The position numbers and the translations under genes were made by a program. Shown here one piece after another: positions 8,610 to 16,591 of a DNA stretch of 64,000 nt; the stretch's first letter is position 1; every line of letters begins with the position of its first letter. This stretch comes from Cellulomonas humilata (GTDB lineage Bacteria; Actinomycetota; Actinomycetes; Actinomycetales; Cellulomonadaceae): the NCBI RefSeq assembly GCF_013359775.1, contig NZ_JABMCI010000063.1, positions 183,171-247,170 of the forward strand, in the 5' to 3' direction. Under the pieces are notes generated by a model. The model was given only the letters and a program-made list of their open reading frames with translations, made no database searches and was not told the DNA's origin.

Positions 8610-10283
8610 GTGGAAGCCACCTCGACCCGCAAGCCGGCGCTCCTGACCGTGGACGACGACCCGGCGGTCAGCCGCTCCGTGGCTCGTGACCTGCGGCGGC
8701 GCTACGGCGACGCGTACCGCGTGGTGCGCGCCGACTCCGGCCCGCTCGCGCTGGACGCCCTGCGCGATCTCAAGCTCCGCGGAGACCAGGTGGCCGTGCT
8801 GCTCGCCGACCACCGGATGCCGGAGATGACGGGCATCGAGTTCCTCGAGCAGGCGATGGACATCTACCCCCAGGCGCGCCGCGTGCTGCTGACCGCCTAC
8901 GCGGACACCGACGTCGCGATCGACGCCGTCAACGTGGTGGACCTGGACCACTACCTCCTCAAGCCCTGGGACCCGCCGGAGGAGAAGTTCTACCCGGTGA
9001 TCGACGCGCAGCTCGAGGCGTGGAACGCGAACCCGCCGAGGAGCGTCGCCGAGACGAAGGTGGTCGGGCACCGCTGGTCGGCGCGCTCGTCGGAGGTCCG
9101 CGAGTTCCTCGCCCGCAACCAGGTGCCCTACCGCTGGTACTCCTCGGACTCCCCTGAGGGGAAGCGGCTGCTGGACGTGGCGGGCGCCGACGAGAGTGCG
9201 CTGCCGGTCCTGGTGACCACGGAGGGCACGGTCCTGGTCTGTCCGACCGACGGCGAGATCGCGGCGCAGGTCGGCCTCGCGGTGAGCCCCGCGGAACGCT
9301 TCTACGACCTCGTCGTCATCGGCGGCGGCCCCGCCGGCCTCAGCGCGGCGCTGTACGGGGCGTCGGAAGGACTGCGGACCGCGCTCGTCGAGCGGAGCGC
9401 GACCGGCGGCCAGGCCGGCCAGAGCTCGCGCATCGAGAACTACCTCGGGTTCCCCGACGGCGTGTCCGGGGCGCAGCTGACGGACCGCGCACGCCGGCAG
9501 GCGCTGAAGTTCGGCGCGGAGATCGTGATGACCCGGGACGCGATCGGGCTCGAGGTCAAGGGCGCGGCCCGGTCGGTGCGGTTCGACGACGGCACCTCGG
9601 TGGAGGCCCACACGGTGATCGTGGCGAGCGGGGTGGCCTACCGCGAGCTCGACGGACCCGGCATCGGCGCCCTGACCGGCCGAGGCGTCTACTACGGGTC
9701 CGCCCTCACCGAGGCGACGGCCTGCGAGAACCAGGACATCTACGTGGTCGGCGGCGCCAACTCGGCGGGTCAGGCGGCCATGTACCTGTCCCGGCACGCC
9801 CGCTCGGTGACGCTCGTCGTCCGGTCGGCGTCGCTCTCGCTGTCCATGTCCTCCTACCTGGTCGAGCAGGTCGAGGCGAACGAGCGGATCCGGGTGCGGA
9901 CGCAGAGCGAGGTCGTCGAGGCCGTCGGGGACGACCACCTCGAGCAGATCGTGCTCCGGGACACGGTGACCGGGCACAAGGAATCTGTGCACACCGGTTG
10001 GTTGTTCGTGTTCATCGGGGCCGCTCCCCTGACCACGTGGCTCGACGGCACCGTCACCCGGGACGAGCACGGCTTCGTGTGCGCAGGCCACGATCTGCTG
10101 GTCGAGGGCAAGGTGCCGTCCTCGTGGCCGCTGGACCGACCCCCGTACCACCTGGAGACCAGCGTCCCCGGGGTCTTCGCGGCCGGCGACGTGCGCGCCG
10201 AGTCCGCCAAGCGTGTGGCGTCCGCCGTGGGCGAGGGCGCCATGGCCGTGATGCTCGTCCACCGTTACCTGGAGCAGCTGTGA
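8610..10283 (+). CDS. Response regulator fused to thioredoxin-reductase-like FAD/NAD(P) oxidoreductase lacking CxxC
   Basis: 557 residues. Residues 1-130 form a receiver domain (VDDDP, phospho-acceptor D67 in LLADHRMP, conserved K in LLKPWD). A linker of about 100 residues (thioredoxin-like: EFLARNQVPYRWY) leads to a FAD domain (VVIGGGPAGLSAALYGASEG, residues about 233-252) and an NAD(P) domain (IYVVGGANSAGQAAMYLS). True thioredoxin reductases carry CxxC just before the second Rossmann motif; here the site reads GVYYGSALTEATACENQD, so there is no redox-active disulfide and thioredoxin reduction is unlikely. GTG at 8610 has GAAGGGA upstream. It overlaps the kinase gene by four bases and is probably its partner: a redox-cofactor-binding output of a two-component system. 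Confidence 0.92.
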   Translation: MEATSTRKPALLTVDDDPAVSRSVARDLRRRYGDAYRVVRADSGPLALDALRDLKLRGDQVAVLLADHRMPEMTGIEFLEQAMDIYPQARRVLLTAYADTDVAIDAVNVVDLDHYLLKPWDPPEEKFYPVIDAQLEAWNANPPRSVAETKVVGHRWSARSSEVREFLARNQVPYRWYSSDSPEGKRLLDVAGADESALPVLVTTEGTVLVCPTDGEIAAQVGLAVSPAERFYDLVVIGGGPAGLSAALYGASEGLRTALVERSATGGQAGQSSRIENYLGFPDGVSGAQLTDRARRQALKFGAEIVMTRDAIGLEVKGAARSVRFDDGTSVEAHTVIVASGVAYRELDGPGIGALTGRGVYYGSALTEATACENQDIYVVGGANSAGQAAMYLSRHARSVTLVVRSASLSLSMSSYLVEQVEANERIRVRTQSEVVEAVGDDHLEQIVLRDTVTGHKESVHTGWLFVFIGAAPLTTWLDGTVTRDEHGFVCAGHDLLVEGKVPSSWPLDRPPYHLETSVPGVFAAGDVRAESAKRVASAVGEGAMAVMLVHRYLEQL

Positions 10284-11779
10284 CCACCACGCAACCGACC
10301 ACTGCACCGATCGCCCCGATCACTCGCACGCAGCTGGCGTGCGACATCGACGAGCTGCGCACCCTCTTCCTGTTCGAGCACCTCAGCGACGAGCAGCTGC
10401 TGTGGCTGTGCTCGCACGGGCACGTGGAGCTCATCGACCCGGGCGTGCTGTACCGCGAGGGCGATCCGGCGACGGACTTCTACGTGCTGCTCGAGGGCTC
10501 GCTGGCCATGTACCGCCGCGTGGGGGTCGACGACGTCGAGATCGCCCGGACGAGCCAGGTGGGCGTCTACGCGGGCGCGTGGGCGGCATACCTGGGTGAG
10601 CGGGTGCCCCAGACCTACTCGCAGACGCTCCGTGTGCTCGAGCCGTCCCGATACTACGTGCTCGCCGCCGCCGACTTCGCCTCGTTCATGGACGACTGGT
10701 TCCCCATGGCGGTCCACCTGCTCGAGGGCCTCTTCTTCGGCCAGCAGAGCTCTCAGGCGGCCACCGGCCAGCGCGAGCGGCTGCTGGCGCTGGGCTCGTT
10801 GTCGGCAGGTCTCACGCACGAGCTGAACAACCCCGCGGCCGCTGCGACGCGGGCGACGGCGACCCTGCGCGAGCGCGTCGCGGGGATGCGGCACAAGCTC
10901 GCGATGCTCGCGTCCGGGATCTACGACCGGGAGCAGCTCGAGCAGATCATCCACCTCCAGGAGAAGGCCGTGAAGGCGCTGGCCCGCCAGCGCGCGTCGG
11001 AGGTCGTCCCGACGGCCCTGGAGGTGTCCGACCTCGAGGACGCCCTGGGCGAGTGGTTCGACGACCACGACATCGCCGGGGGCTGGGACCTCGCCCCGAA
11101 CTTCGTGGCGGCGGGGCTGGGCACCGAGTGGCTCGACGGCGTCGCCTCCTGGGTGGGTCCCGAGGTGCTCGAGGGTGCCGTGCGGTGGCTCTCGTACACG
11201 CTCGAGACCGAGTCGCTGATGAACGAGGTCGAGGACGCCACCGGGCGGATCTCCGCGCTCGTCGGCGCGGCGAAGCAGTACTCCCAGATCGGTCGGGCGC
11301 CCGACCAGACGGCGGACGTGCACGAGCTGCTGGACAGCACGGTGATCATGCTCGAGCGGCAGCTGGGCGACGGCATCACCGTCGTCAAGGACTACGACCG
11401 CACCCTGCCGCCCATCCACGTGTTCGCGGCCGAGCTCAACCAGGTGTGGACGAACCTCATCGACAACGCCGCGCAAGCGATGGACGGTCCGACGGGCAGG
11501 AAGGGCACGCTGACCCTGACCACGCGCCGCGTCGACGACTGGCTCGAGGTGGAGGTCGCGGACACCGGACCGGGCATCCCCGACGGCGTCGTCGACCGGA
11601 TCTTCGAGCCCTTCTTCACCACCAAGCCGGTGGGCTCCGGGACGGGTCTCGGGCTCGACATCTCCTGGCGGATCGTGGTGGGCAAGCACCACGGCGACCT
11701 GTCGGTCACCTCCGAGCCGGGCGACACCCGCTTCCGCGTGCGGCTCCCCTACACCTCGACGGAAGGACCCACCCCGTGA
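10280..11779 (+). CDS. Histidine kinase with N-terminal cyclic-nucleotide-binding domain
   Basis: 499 residues. Residues about 20-150 are a CRP-type cNMP-binding domain (LFEHLSDEQLLWLC, YREGDPATDFYVLLEGSLAMY). The dimerisation/phospho-acceptor region has LSAGLTHELNNPAAAA with H180. An unusually long helical insert separates it from the HATPase domain (N box NLIDNAAQAM, G1 DTGPGIPDG, F box FEPFFTTK, G2 GTGLGLDIS). No membrane segment, so it is cytosolic. GTG at 10280 has GGAG five bases upstream and overlaps the preceding gene. It presumably phosphorylates D67 of the fused receiver/oxidoreductase; the ligand of the cNMP domain is unknown. Confidence 0.93.
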   Translation: MTTTQPTTAPIAPITRTQLACDIDELRTLFLFEHLSDEQLLWLCSHGHVELIDPGVLYREGDPATDFYVLLEGSLAMYRRVGVDDVEIARTSQVGVYAGAWAAYLGERVPQTYSQTLRVLEPSRYYVLAAADFASFMDDWFPMAVHLLEGLFFGQQSSQAATGQRERLLALGSLSAGLTHELNNPAAAATRATATLRERVAGMRHKLAMLASGIYDREQLEQIIHLQEKAVKALARQRASEVVPTALEVSDLEDALGEWFDDHDIAGGWDLAPNFVAAGLGTEWLDGVASWVGPEVLEGAVRWLSYTLETESLMNEVEDATGRISALVGAAKQYSQIGRAPDQTADVHELLDSTVIMLERQLGDGITVVKDYDRTLPPIHVFAAELNQVWTNLIDNAAQAMDGPTGRKGTLTLTTRRVDDWLEVEVADTGPGIPDGVVDRIFEPFFTTKPVGSGTGLGLDISWRIVVGKHHGDLSVTSEPGDTRFRVRLPYTSTEGPTP

Positions 11780-12120
11780 CCGAGACGACGATCGACCCGA
11801 CCGTCCCCCCGAGCGGGACCGGCTGCGTCGAGTGCGACGCCACCGACGGCTGGTGGTTCCACCTGCGCCGCTGCGCCACGTGCGGTCACGTGGGCTGCTG
11901 CGACACCTCGCCGTCCCAGCACGCGACGGCGCACTTCCGGGAGACGGGTCATCCCGTGATGCGCACCTTCGAGCCCGGCGAGGACTGGTTCTGGTCCTAC
12001 CCGACGGACGACTACACGGACGGCCCCGCGCTCGCCGCGCCCGAGCACCGTCCGCTGGAGCAGACCGTGCCGGGCCCGGCGGGCCGCGTCCCCGACGACT
12101 GGCGGCGGCGCCTGCACTGA
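11776..12120 (+). CDS. UBP-type zinc finger protein
   Basis: 114 residues. The zinc-finger UBP fold is recognisable from C17-x2-C20, C33-x2-C36, C41/C42, H49, H53 and H59 in the order typical of ZnF-UBP domains (RCATCGHVGCC, HATAHFRETGHP), followed by the conserved FEPGEDWFWSYP. In eukaryotes this fold binds the free C-terminal diglycine of ubiquitin; the bacterial role is unknown. Its GTG overlaps the kinase stop by four bases, so oxidoreductase, kinase and zinc finger form one translationally coupled unit. The C-terminal 25 residues are a flexible tail. Confidence 0.9.
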   Translation: MTETTIDPTVPPSGTGCVECDATDGWWFHLRRCATCGHVGCCDTSPSQHATAHFRETGHPVMRTFEPGEDWFWSYPTDDYTDGPALAAPEHRPLEQTVPGPAGRVPDDWRRRLH

Positions 12121-12263
12121 CCTGCTCGACGGGCTGCGTCGCGGATCCTGGCATACGCTGCGGGACGCTGGCGGACCTCCGTGTCCGGCCCGCGCAGCGG
12201 GTTCAGCAAGGAGCCCACGTCCACAGCTCCCGCCCCGACCGCCGGGGCTCTGCGGAGGACCTC

Positions 12264-13274
12264 GTGCCCACTACCCACACCACCCCAGCGCAGGTCGGTC
12301 GGTTCAGCTACACAGCGCCCACCGGGCGGTGGACGTGGTCCGACGGGATGTTCCGCATCCACGGGATGTCCCCGGGTGACGTGGTGCCGACGCTCGCGCT
12401 CATGTCGCGGCACATCCACCAGGAAGACCGCGGTCGCGTTCTGGACGCCCTCGGCCAGTGTGGCGTCGACGGTGCACCGTTCGGCTGCCAGTACCGCCTG
12501 CTCGACCTCGGCGGTGCCGAGCGGTCCGTCACCCTGACCGGGGCCGGCGACACGGGCGAGGGCGACCTGCGGACCGTCACGGGCTTCCTGGTGGACGTCA
12601 CCGCGTCCCAGCGGGACGTGGTGGCGCACCGCGTGAACGAGGAGCTCACGCAGGCGCTGCGTTCGCACGCGGTGATCGACCAGGCCAAGGGTGCCTTCAT
12701 GCTCGGCTACGGCATCGACGGGGACGCGGCGTTCGAGCTGCTGCGCTGGGGCTCGCAGCAACGCAACGTCCGTCTGCTCACCCTGGCGGAGCGCATCGTC
12801 GCGGCGGTCGAGGTGGGCGGTGGGCTCGGCTCGGACACCCGACAGCGGCTCGACGACTTCTTCTTCGCCAGCCTCGCCGAGAGCGCGCCCGAACCCGCGC
12901 AGCTGCGTCCGAGCCCGAGCCTCGAGGTCACGTTCGACACCGCCGGGGACGTCCCCCGGGTCGTCGTCGGGGGCCCGGTCGACCTGGCGACTGCCCACCA
13001 GCTGACCGCTGCGGTCACGCAGCTGATGATCGCGGCCCGGGGGGCCGGCGCCATGGTCGTCGACCTGCGGGCCGTGACGCACCTCGGGTCCATCGGTGTC
13101 TCGGCTCTGACCGCCGCCCACCGGCGAAGTGCGTCCGCAGGTGTGAGGATGCGTATCGTGCTCTCCCCCGGGACCAGCCTCGGTCTGGCCGGAGCGCACG
13201 GTCTGGACGTGATCAGCGCACCCGCCGAGGACGGCGCTGCGCCGGAGCACCGCCGGGTGACCGCGACGAGCTGA
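12264..13274 (+). CDS. PAS-ANTAR-STAS regulatory protein
   Basis: 336 residues. GTG at 12264 has GGAGG five bases upstream. An N-terminal PAS domain (FSYTAPTGRWTWSDGMFRIH) is followed by an ANTAR RNA-binding domain (AVIDQAKGAFMLGYGIDG, about residues 125-190), which normally acts as a transcription antiterminator, and a C-terminal STAS domain (about 210-325; MVVDLRAVTHLGSIGVSAL). The STAS segment contains HLGSIGV, where the phosphorylatable Ser of anti-sigma-antagonists would sit. With the SpoIIE phosphatase 12 bases downstream this suggests a partner switch feeding into RNA-level control. The signal is unknown. Confidence 0.9.
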   Translation: MPTTHTTPAQVGRFSYTAPTGRWTWSDGMFRIHGMSPGDVVPTLALMSRHIHQEDRGRVLDALGQCGVDGAPFGCQYRLLDLGGAERSVTLTGAGDTGEGDLRTVTGFLVDVTASQRDVVAHRVNEELTQALRSHAVIDQAKGAFMLGYGIDGDAAFELLRWGSQQRNVRLLTLAERIVAAVEVGGGLGSDTRQRLDDFFFASLAESAPEPAQLRPSPSLEVTFDTAGDVPRVVVGGPVDLATAHQLTAAVTQLMIAARGAGAMVVDLRAVTHLGSIGVSALTAAHRRSASAGVRMRIVLSPGTSLGLAGAHGLDVISAPAEDGAAPEHRRVTATS

Positions 13275-13286
13275 GGAGAAGAGCCG

Positions 13287-15185
13287 ATGGCGCCCGACGG
13301 ATACGTCGACAAGGACGCCGTGCTCTCCTCCTTCGACGCCTCGCCCGGCGTCCAGCTGGTGGTCCGCGCCCCGGACCTGCGCATCGTCGCGGCGAACCGG
13401 GGGGCCCGCGAGGCGTTCCAGCGCGGCTCCCTGCTCGACGTCAGCCTGCGCGACCTGCGCGACCCGGGACTCCAGGCGGTCGTCGCGGCGCTCATCGAGG
13501 CGGTGCACGACGGGGAGCCGTTCCGCGACGAGCAGGTCCCGGTGGTGGCCGACTGGTCCGACCCGGCGTCGGGAATCTGGCTCGACCTGACGGTGACGCC
13601 CTGGCGTGACGAGCACGGCACCGTGCAGGGCGCCGTCGCCGCGGGGATCGACATCACCACGGCCGTCCGCGCCGCGACCCTCGAGAGCACGGGCGCAGCG
13701 ACCGCCGACCGTCGCCTTGCGCGGGCCCGCGAGGTCGTGCTGCGGCTCCAGGGCGCGTTGCTGCCCTCCACGGTCCCCCTCCTCCCCCGGGTCGACGTCG
13801 CGGCGTCGTACCTGGTGGCTGGGCTGGAGCAGGCGGCCGGCGGCGACTGGTTCGACTCGGCGACGCTCCCCGACGGGCGGGTGTCCCTGACGGTCGGTGA
13901 CGTGGTGGGGCACGGCGTCGAGGCGTCCGCGATCATGAGCCAGCTCCGGGCGGTGCTCGCCGCACGGCTGCTCGAGGGTGCCGGGATCCTGAGCGCTCTG
14001 CAGGCCGTCGAGGCGTACGCGGGTCGCGTCTCGGGTGCCTTCGCGGCCACCCTGTGCGTCGCGCTGCTGGACCCGCACACCGGCGACCTCGAGTACTCCA
14101 CCCGCGGCCACCCCGCGCCCCTGGTGGTCGGTCCCGAGGGCGCGCGCCTGCTGCCGACCACCGGGGACGGTCCGCTCGGGTCGCGCACCGAGGGCCGGGT
14201 CGCCACCGCGAACCTGCGGGACGGCGAAGCGATCATCCTGTTCACCGACGGGCTCGTCGAGAACACCCACAGACCGCTGCTCGACGGGCTCACCGTGCTC
14301 GAGCGCACTGCGTTCGACGCCTACCTCGACCCCGCGGGCGGTGACTCGGTGGCCAGTCGCATCTGCCAGGTGGTGCCCCGGGTCCTGACCGACGACGGCT
14401 TCACCGACGACGTCACCGTGCTCGCCGCGCACCGCCGGCGGGCCCCGGAGCCGCTCGACCTGAGCATGGAGGCAGATCCCCGCCGGCTGGCGCAGGTGCG
14501 TGCCGCGGTCGACGCCTGGGGCCTCGGCGTAGGACTCGGGTCGCGCGACCGCGCCGGTCTGGTGCTGGGCGTGAGCGAGGTGATGGCCAACGCCGTCGAG
14601 CACGCCTACCGAGGCTCGTCGTCGACGGGCACGGTGGAGCTGCACGCGACCATCCGGGACGACGCGGTGATCGAGGTCGTCGTGCGGGACCACGGGGTGT
14701 GGCGGGAGCCCGACCGTGACCCGGGCGAGCGCGGGCGCGGGTTCAGCATGATGGCGTCCGCCGGTCTCCAGGTGGACGTCGTTACCGGTGACGACGGCAC
14801 CACGGTGACCCTCGAGCTCCCGGCTCGTCGGCCGGCGCCCGTGGACCAGGCCGACGCCGTCGCGGACACGGCCCGGCTGTCTGCCGAACCCCTCGTGATC
14901 GACTCCGACCCGCACGTGGCGCACGTCGTGCACGTCCGTGGGGCGGTCGACCACCGGGCGGCAGCGGCGCAGGTCGAGGCCGAGATCCTGCGGCGGTCGC
15001 GCAACGGACTCGTGCCGGTGACCGTCGACCTGGGGGGCGTCGTCCACCTGGGCAGTGCCGGGGTGCGTGTCCTCGAGTCGCTGCTCCAGACGACCGACCA
15101 CCTCCAGGTGGTCGCACCACCGGGGACGCCGGCGGCGCAGACGCTCGACGTGGCGGGCACGCCGTTCCGCCCGACCCTGCCCTGA
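13287..15185 (+). CDS. PAS-SpoIIE phosphatase with HATPase and STAS domains
   Basis: 632 residues; ATG at 13287 with AGGAG eight bases upstream. Order: PAS-like (1-125), SpoIIE/PP2C phosphatase (about 140-385, with AAGGDWFDS, VGDVVGHGVEAS, LFTDGLVE and FTDDVTVLAA carrying the metal-binding Asp), an anti-sigma-type HATPase (about 395-515, EVMANAVEHAY, DHGVWREPD, GRGFSMM) and a C-terminal STAS domain (VDLGGVVHLGSAGVRVLES). A single polypeptide thus combines phosphatase, kinase and STAS substrate functions of a partner-switching system. It likely works with the preceding PAS-ANTAR-STAS protein. Confidence 0.93.
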   Translation: MAPDGYVDKDAVLSSFDASPGVQLVVRAPDLRIVAANRGAREAFQRGSLLDVSLRDLRDPGLQAVVAALIEAVHDGEPFRDEQVPVVADWSDPASGIWLDLTVTPWRDEHGTVQGAVAAGIDITTAVRAATLESTGAATADRRLARAREVVLRLQGALLPSTVPLLPRVDVAASYLVAGLEQAAGGDWFDSATLPDGRVSLTVGDVVGHGVEASAIMSQLRAVLAARLLEGAGILSALQAVEAYAGRVSGAFAATLCVALLDPHTGDLEYSTRGHPAPLVVGPEGARLLPTTGDGPLGSRTEGRVATANLRDGEAIILFTDGLVENTHRPLLDGLTVLERTAFDAYLDPAGGDSVASRICQVVPRVLTDDGFTDDVTVLAAHRRRAPEPLDLSMEADPRRLAQVRAAVDAWGLGVGLGSRDRAGLVLGVSEVMANAVEHAYRGSSSTGTVELHATIRDDAVIEVVVRDHGVWREPDRDPGERGRGFSMMASAGLQVDVVTGDDGTTVTLELPARRPAPVDQADAVADTARLSAEPLVIDSDPHVAHVVHVRGAVDHRAAAAQVEAEILRRSRNGLVPVTVDLGGVVHLGSAGVRVLESLLQTTDHLQVVAPPGTPAAQTLDVAGTPFRPTLP

Positions 15186-15194
15186 CGCCCCGCG

Positions 15195-15935
15195 TCAGGT
15201 CTGCGCGGCCGCCACGGGCGCGTCGGTGCCCTGCACGCGGATCTCGACGCGCTCGATCGTGCCCGTGGGGATGCTCGACGACGCCCCGAGCCCGCGCGCT
15301 CCGGTGCTCCGCGCCCGCCAGGTAGCCACCACGGTGCGCGCGCCGTCCTCGTCCACGAGCACCAGCTCGTAGGTCACGTCCGAGCCGTACGGCCCGGGGT
15401 CGGCGGGGTACCGGCACTCCCAGTCGATGCGGGTGCCCCAGCCCTTCTCCTGGAGCGTGAGGTCCGCGGACACGGCCACGGTCCCGACGGGCTCCAGCTC
15501 CAGGGCGGTGACCTGGCCGGACGACGTCGGTGACGGCGACGACGACGCGACCGGTGCCCCGGTGCCCACCGGCCGGCCGAGCAGCACGCCGGCGATCCCG
15601 CCGAGCAGCAGCAGCGCGGCCGCGGCACCGACCAGCGCGGCGGTGCGGCGCCGACGGCCGCGGTGCGCCGCCCGCGCGAGCGTGGCCAGCTCGACGACGT
15701 CGGCATCCGGGGGGACGCCCAGGGCGGCGGCCTCGTCGGCCGGGACCATCCGGAGCAGCCCCGGGAGGCCCGCCAGGTCGGCGACCGCCGACCGGCACGC
15801 GTCGCAGGTGCGCAGGTGGTCCTCGAAGACGCGCCGGTCCTCCGGGTCGAGGGACCCGAGGACGTACGCGGCGTCCCAGTCGCGGAACGGGTCCTCGCCC
15901 GGGCCGTACCGCTCGTCGGCGTCCCGGCCGGTCAT
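15195..15935 (-). CDS. Anti-sigma factor, RskA-like with zinc-binding domain
   Basis: 246 residues. The cytosolic N-terminus has the ZAS motif with H40, C44 and C47 (DHLRTCDACRSAV); a single transmembrane helix (about 97-115, TAALVGAAAALLLLGGIAG) precedes an extracytoplasmic domain of the RskA type (LEPVGTVAVSADLTLQ ... FELVL-like strands). It should hold the ECF sigma factor encoded immediately upstream until an extracytoplasmic signal leads to proteolysis. ATG at 15935 has GGGAG eight bases before it and overlaps the sigma stop as ATGA. It ends nine bases from the convergent SpoIIE gene. Confidence 0.9.
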   Translation of the reverse strand: MTGRDADERYGPGEDPFRDWDAAYVLGSLDPEDRRVFEDHLRTCDACRSAVADLAGLPGLLRMVPADEAAALGVPPDADVVELATLARAAHRGRRRRTAALVGAAAALLLLGGIAGVLLGRPVGTGAPVASSSPSPTSSGQVTALELEPVGTVAVSADLTLQEKGWGTRIDWECRYPADPGPYGSDVTYELVLVDEDGARTVVATWRARSTGARGLGASSSIPTGTIERVEIRVQGTDAPVAAAQT

Positions 15936-16441
15936 GCGGTCACTCCCCTCTCCTGGAGCGCGAGCCGGAGCGCGCGCAGCGCGTAGTGCAGCCGGGACTT
16001 GACCGTGCCCTCGGGGATCTCGTGCTCGGTCGCCAGCTCCGCCACGGAACGACCCCGGTAGTACGCGCCGACGACGACAGCACGGTGCTCGGGCGTCAGC
16101 TGCTCCAGCGCGTCCGCCACCAGCCAGCTGTCGAGCACGGCCTGCGACCCGTCGGGCTGGATCGAGTCCGGCGTCTGGTCGGTCGTGCGCTCCCGCACGT
16201 GCCGCGCGCTCCGGCGGTCGTCGATGACGAGGTTGCGCACCACCGTGTAGAGCCACGCGCGCGTCGCGTCCTGCTCGCGGGCCAGCACCTCGGGGTGCTT
16301 CCACGCCCGCACCATCGCCTCCTGGACGACGTCCTGCGCGAGCGCGTGGTCGCCGGTGAGCCGCACGACGTAGTGCTGGAGGGGGCGTGCGTAGGCCTCG
16401 TGGAGCGCGCGCATGAGCGCGTCGGGTTCCTCGGCCACCAC
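15932..16441 (-). CDS. ECF RNA polymerase sigma factor
   Basis: 169 residues with sigma-2 (YVVRLTGDHALAQDVVQEAM, TRAWLYTVVRNLVIDDRRSA) and sigma-4 (LTPEHRAVVVGAYYRGRSVAELATEHEIPEGTVKSRL) regions of the SigK/SigL type. Tandem GTG codons at 16441 and 16438 both fit the upstream GGAGG; I used the first. It is cotranscribed with its anti-sigma factor by a four-base overlap. A promoter of ECF type (TGAACC-N16-CGTTGT) lies 35 bases upstream and a matching one faces the divergent lipoprotein gene, so autoregulation and control of that gene are likely. Confidence 0.93.
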   Translation of the reverse strand: MVAEEPDALMRALHEAYARPLQHYVVRLTGDHALAQDVVQEAMVRAWKHPEVLAREQDATRAWLYTVVRNLVIDDRRSARHVRERTTDQTPDSIQPDGSQAVLDSWLVADALEQLTPEHRAVVVGAYYRGRSVAELATEHEIPEGTVKSRLHYALRALRLALQERGVTA

Positions 16442-16475
16442 GCCTCCCTCCCCGCCGTCGTTGCGTCCTACCCCG

Positions 16476-16503
16476 ACAACGATGCACCCGGTCCCGAGGT
16501 TCA
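16476..16503 (-). promoter_or_regulatory. ECF-type promoter of sigma/anti-sigma operon
   Basis: Minus strand: -35 TGAACC (complement of 16498-16503), 16-base spacer, -10 CGTTGT (complement of 16476-16481). Layout matches ECF promoters (AAC in the -35, CGT in the -10). The matching element on the other strand supports recognition by the adjacent sigma factor. Confidence 0.65.
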
Positions 16504-16518
16504 CCGAGCGGTGAACCT
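16497..16518. repeat. Inverted repeat joining the two ECF -35 elements
   Basis: AGGTTCACC (16497-16505) and GGTGAACCT (16510-16518) are perfect complements around a four-base centre GAGC. The symmetry arises because the -35 elements of the two divergent promoters lie back to back; it could also bind a dimeric regulator. Confidence 0.75.
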
Positions 16519-16539
16519 GCGCGCGGTCGGTCTCGTGGT
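16512..16539 (+). promoter_or_regulatory. ECF-type promoter of lipoprotein gene
   Basis: -35 TGAACC (16512-16517), 16-base spacer, -10 CGTGGT (16534-16539), the same spacing and nearly the same sequence as the divergent promoter of the sigma operon. Start codon at 16592 leaves a leader of about 45 bases with AGGAGAT. Confidence 0.65.
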
Positions 16540-16591
16540 CCCAGGTAGCAGGTCCCGGGGGCGGGGCCGGCACCGACCAGAGGAGATCACC

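Noticed and set aside
8610..10283. Genuine thioredoxin reductase (trxB)
   Set aside because: The active-site CxxC before the second nucleotide-binding motif is missing and a receiver domain is fused at the N-terminus.
12012..15101. Minus-strand open frame of over 1000 codons
   Set aside because: Antisense shadow of the PAS-ANTAR-STAS and SpoIIE genes, which have clear domains on the plus strand.
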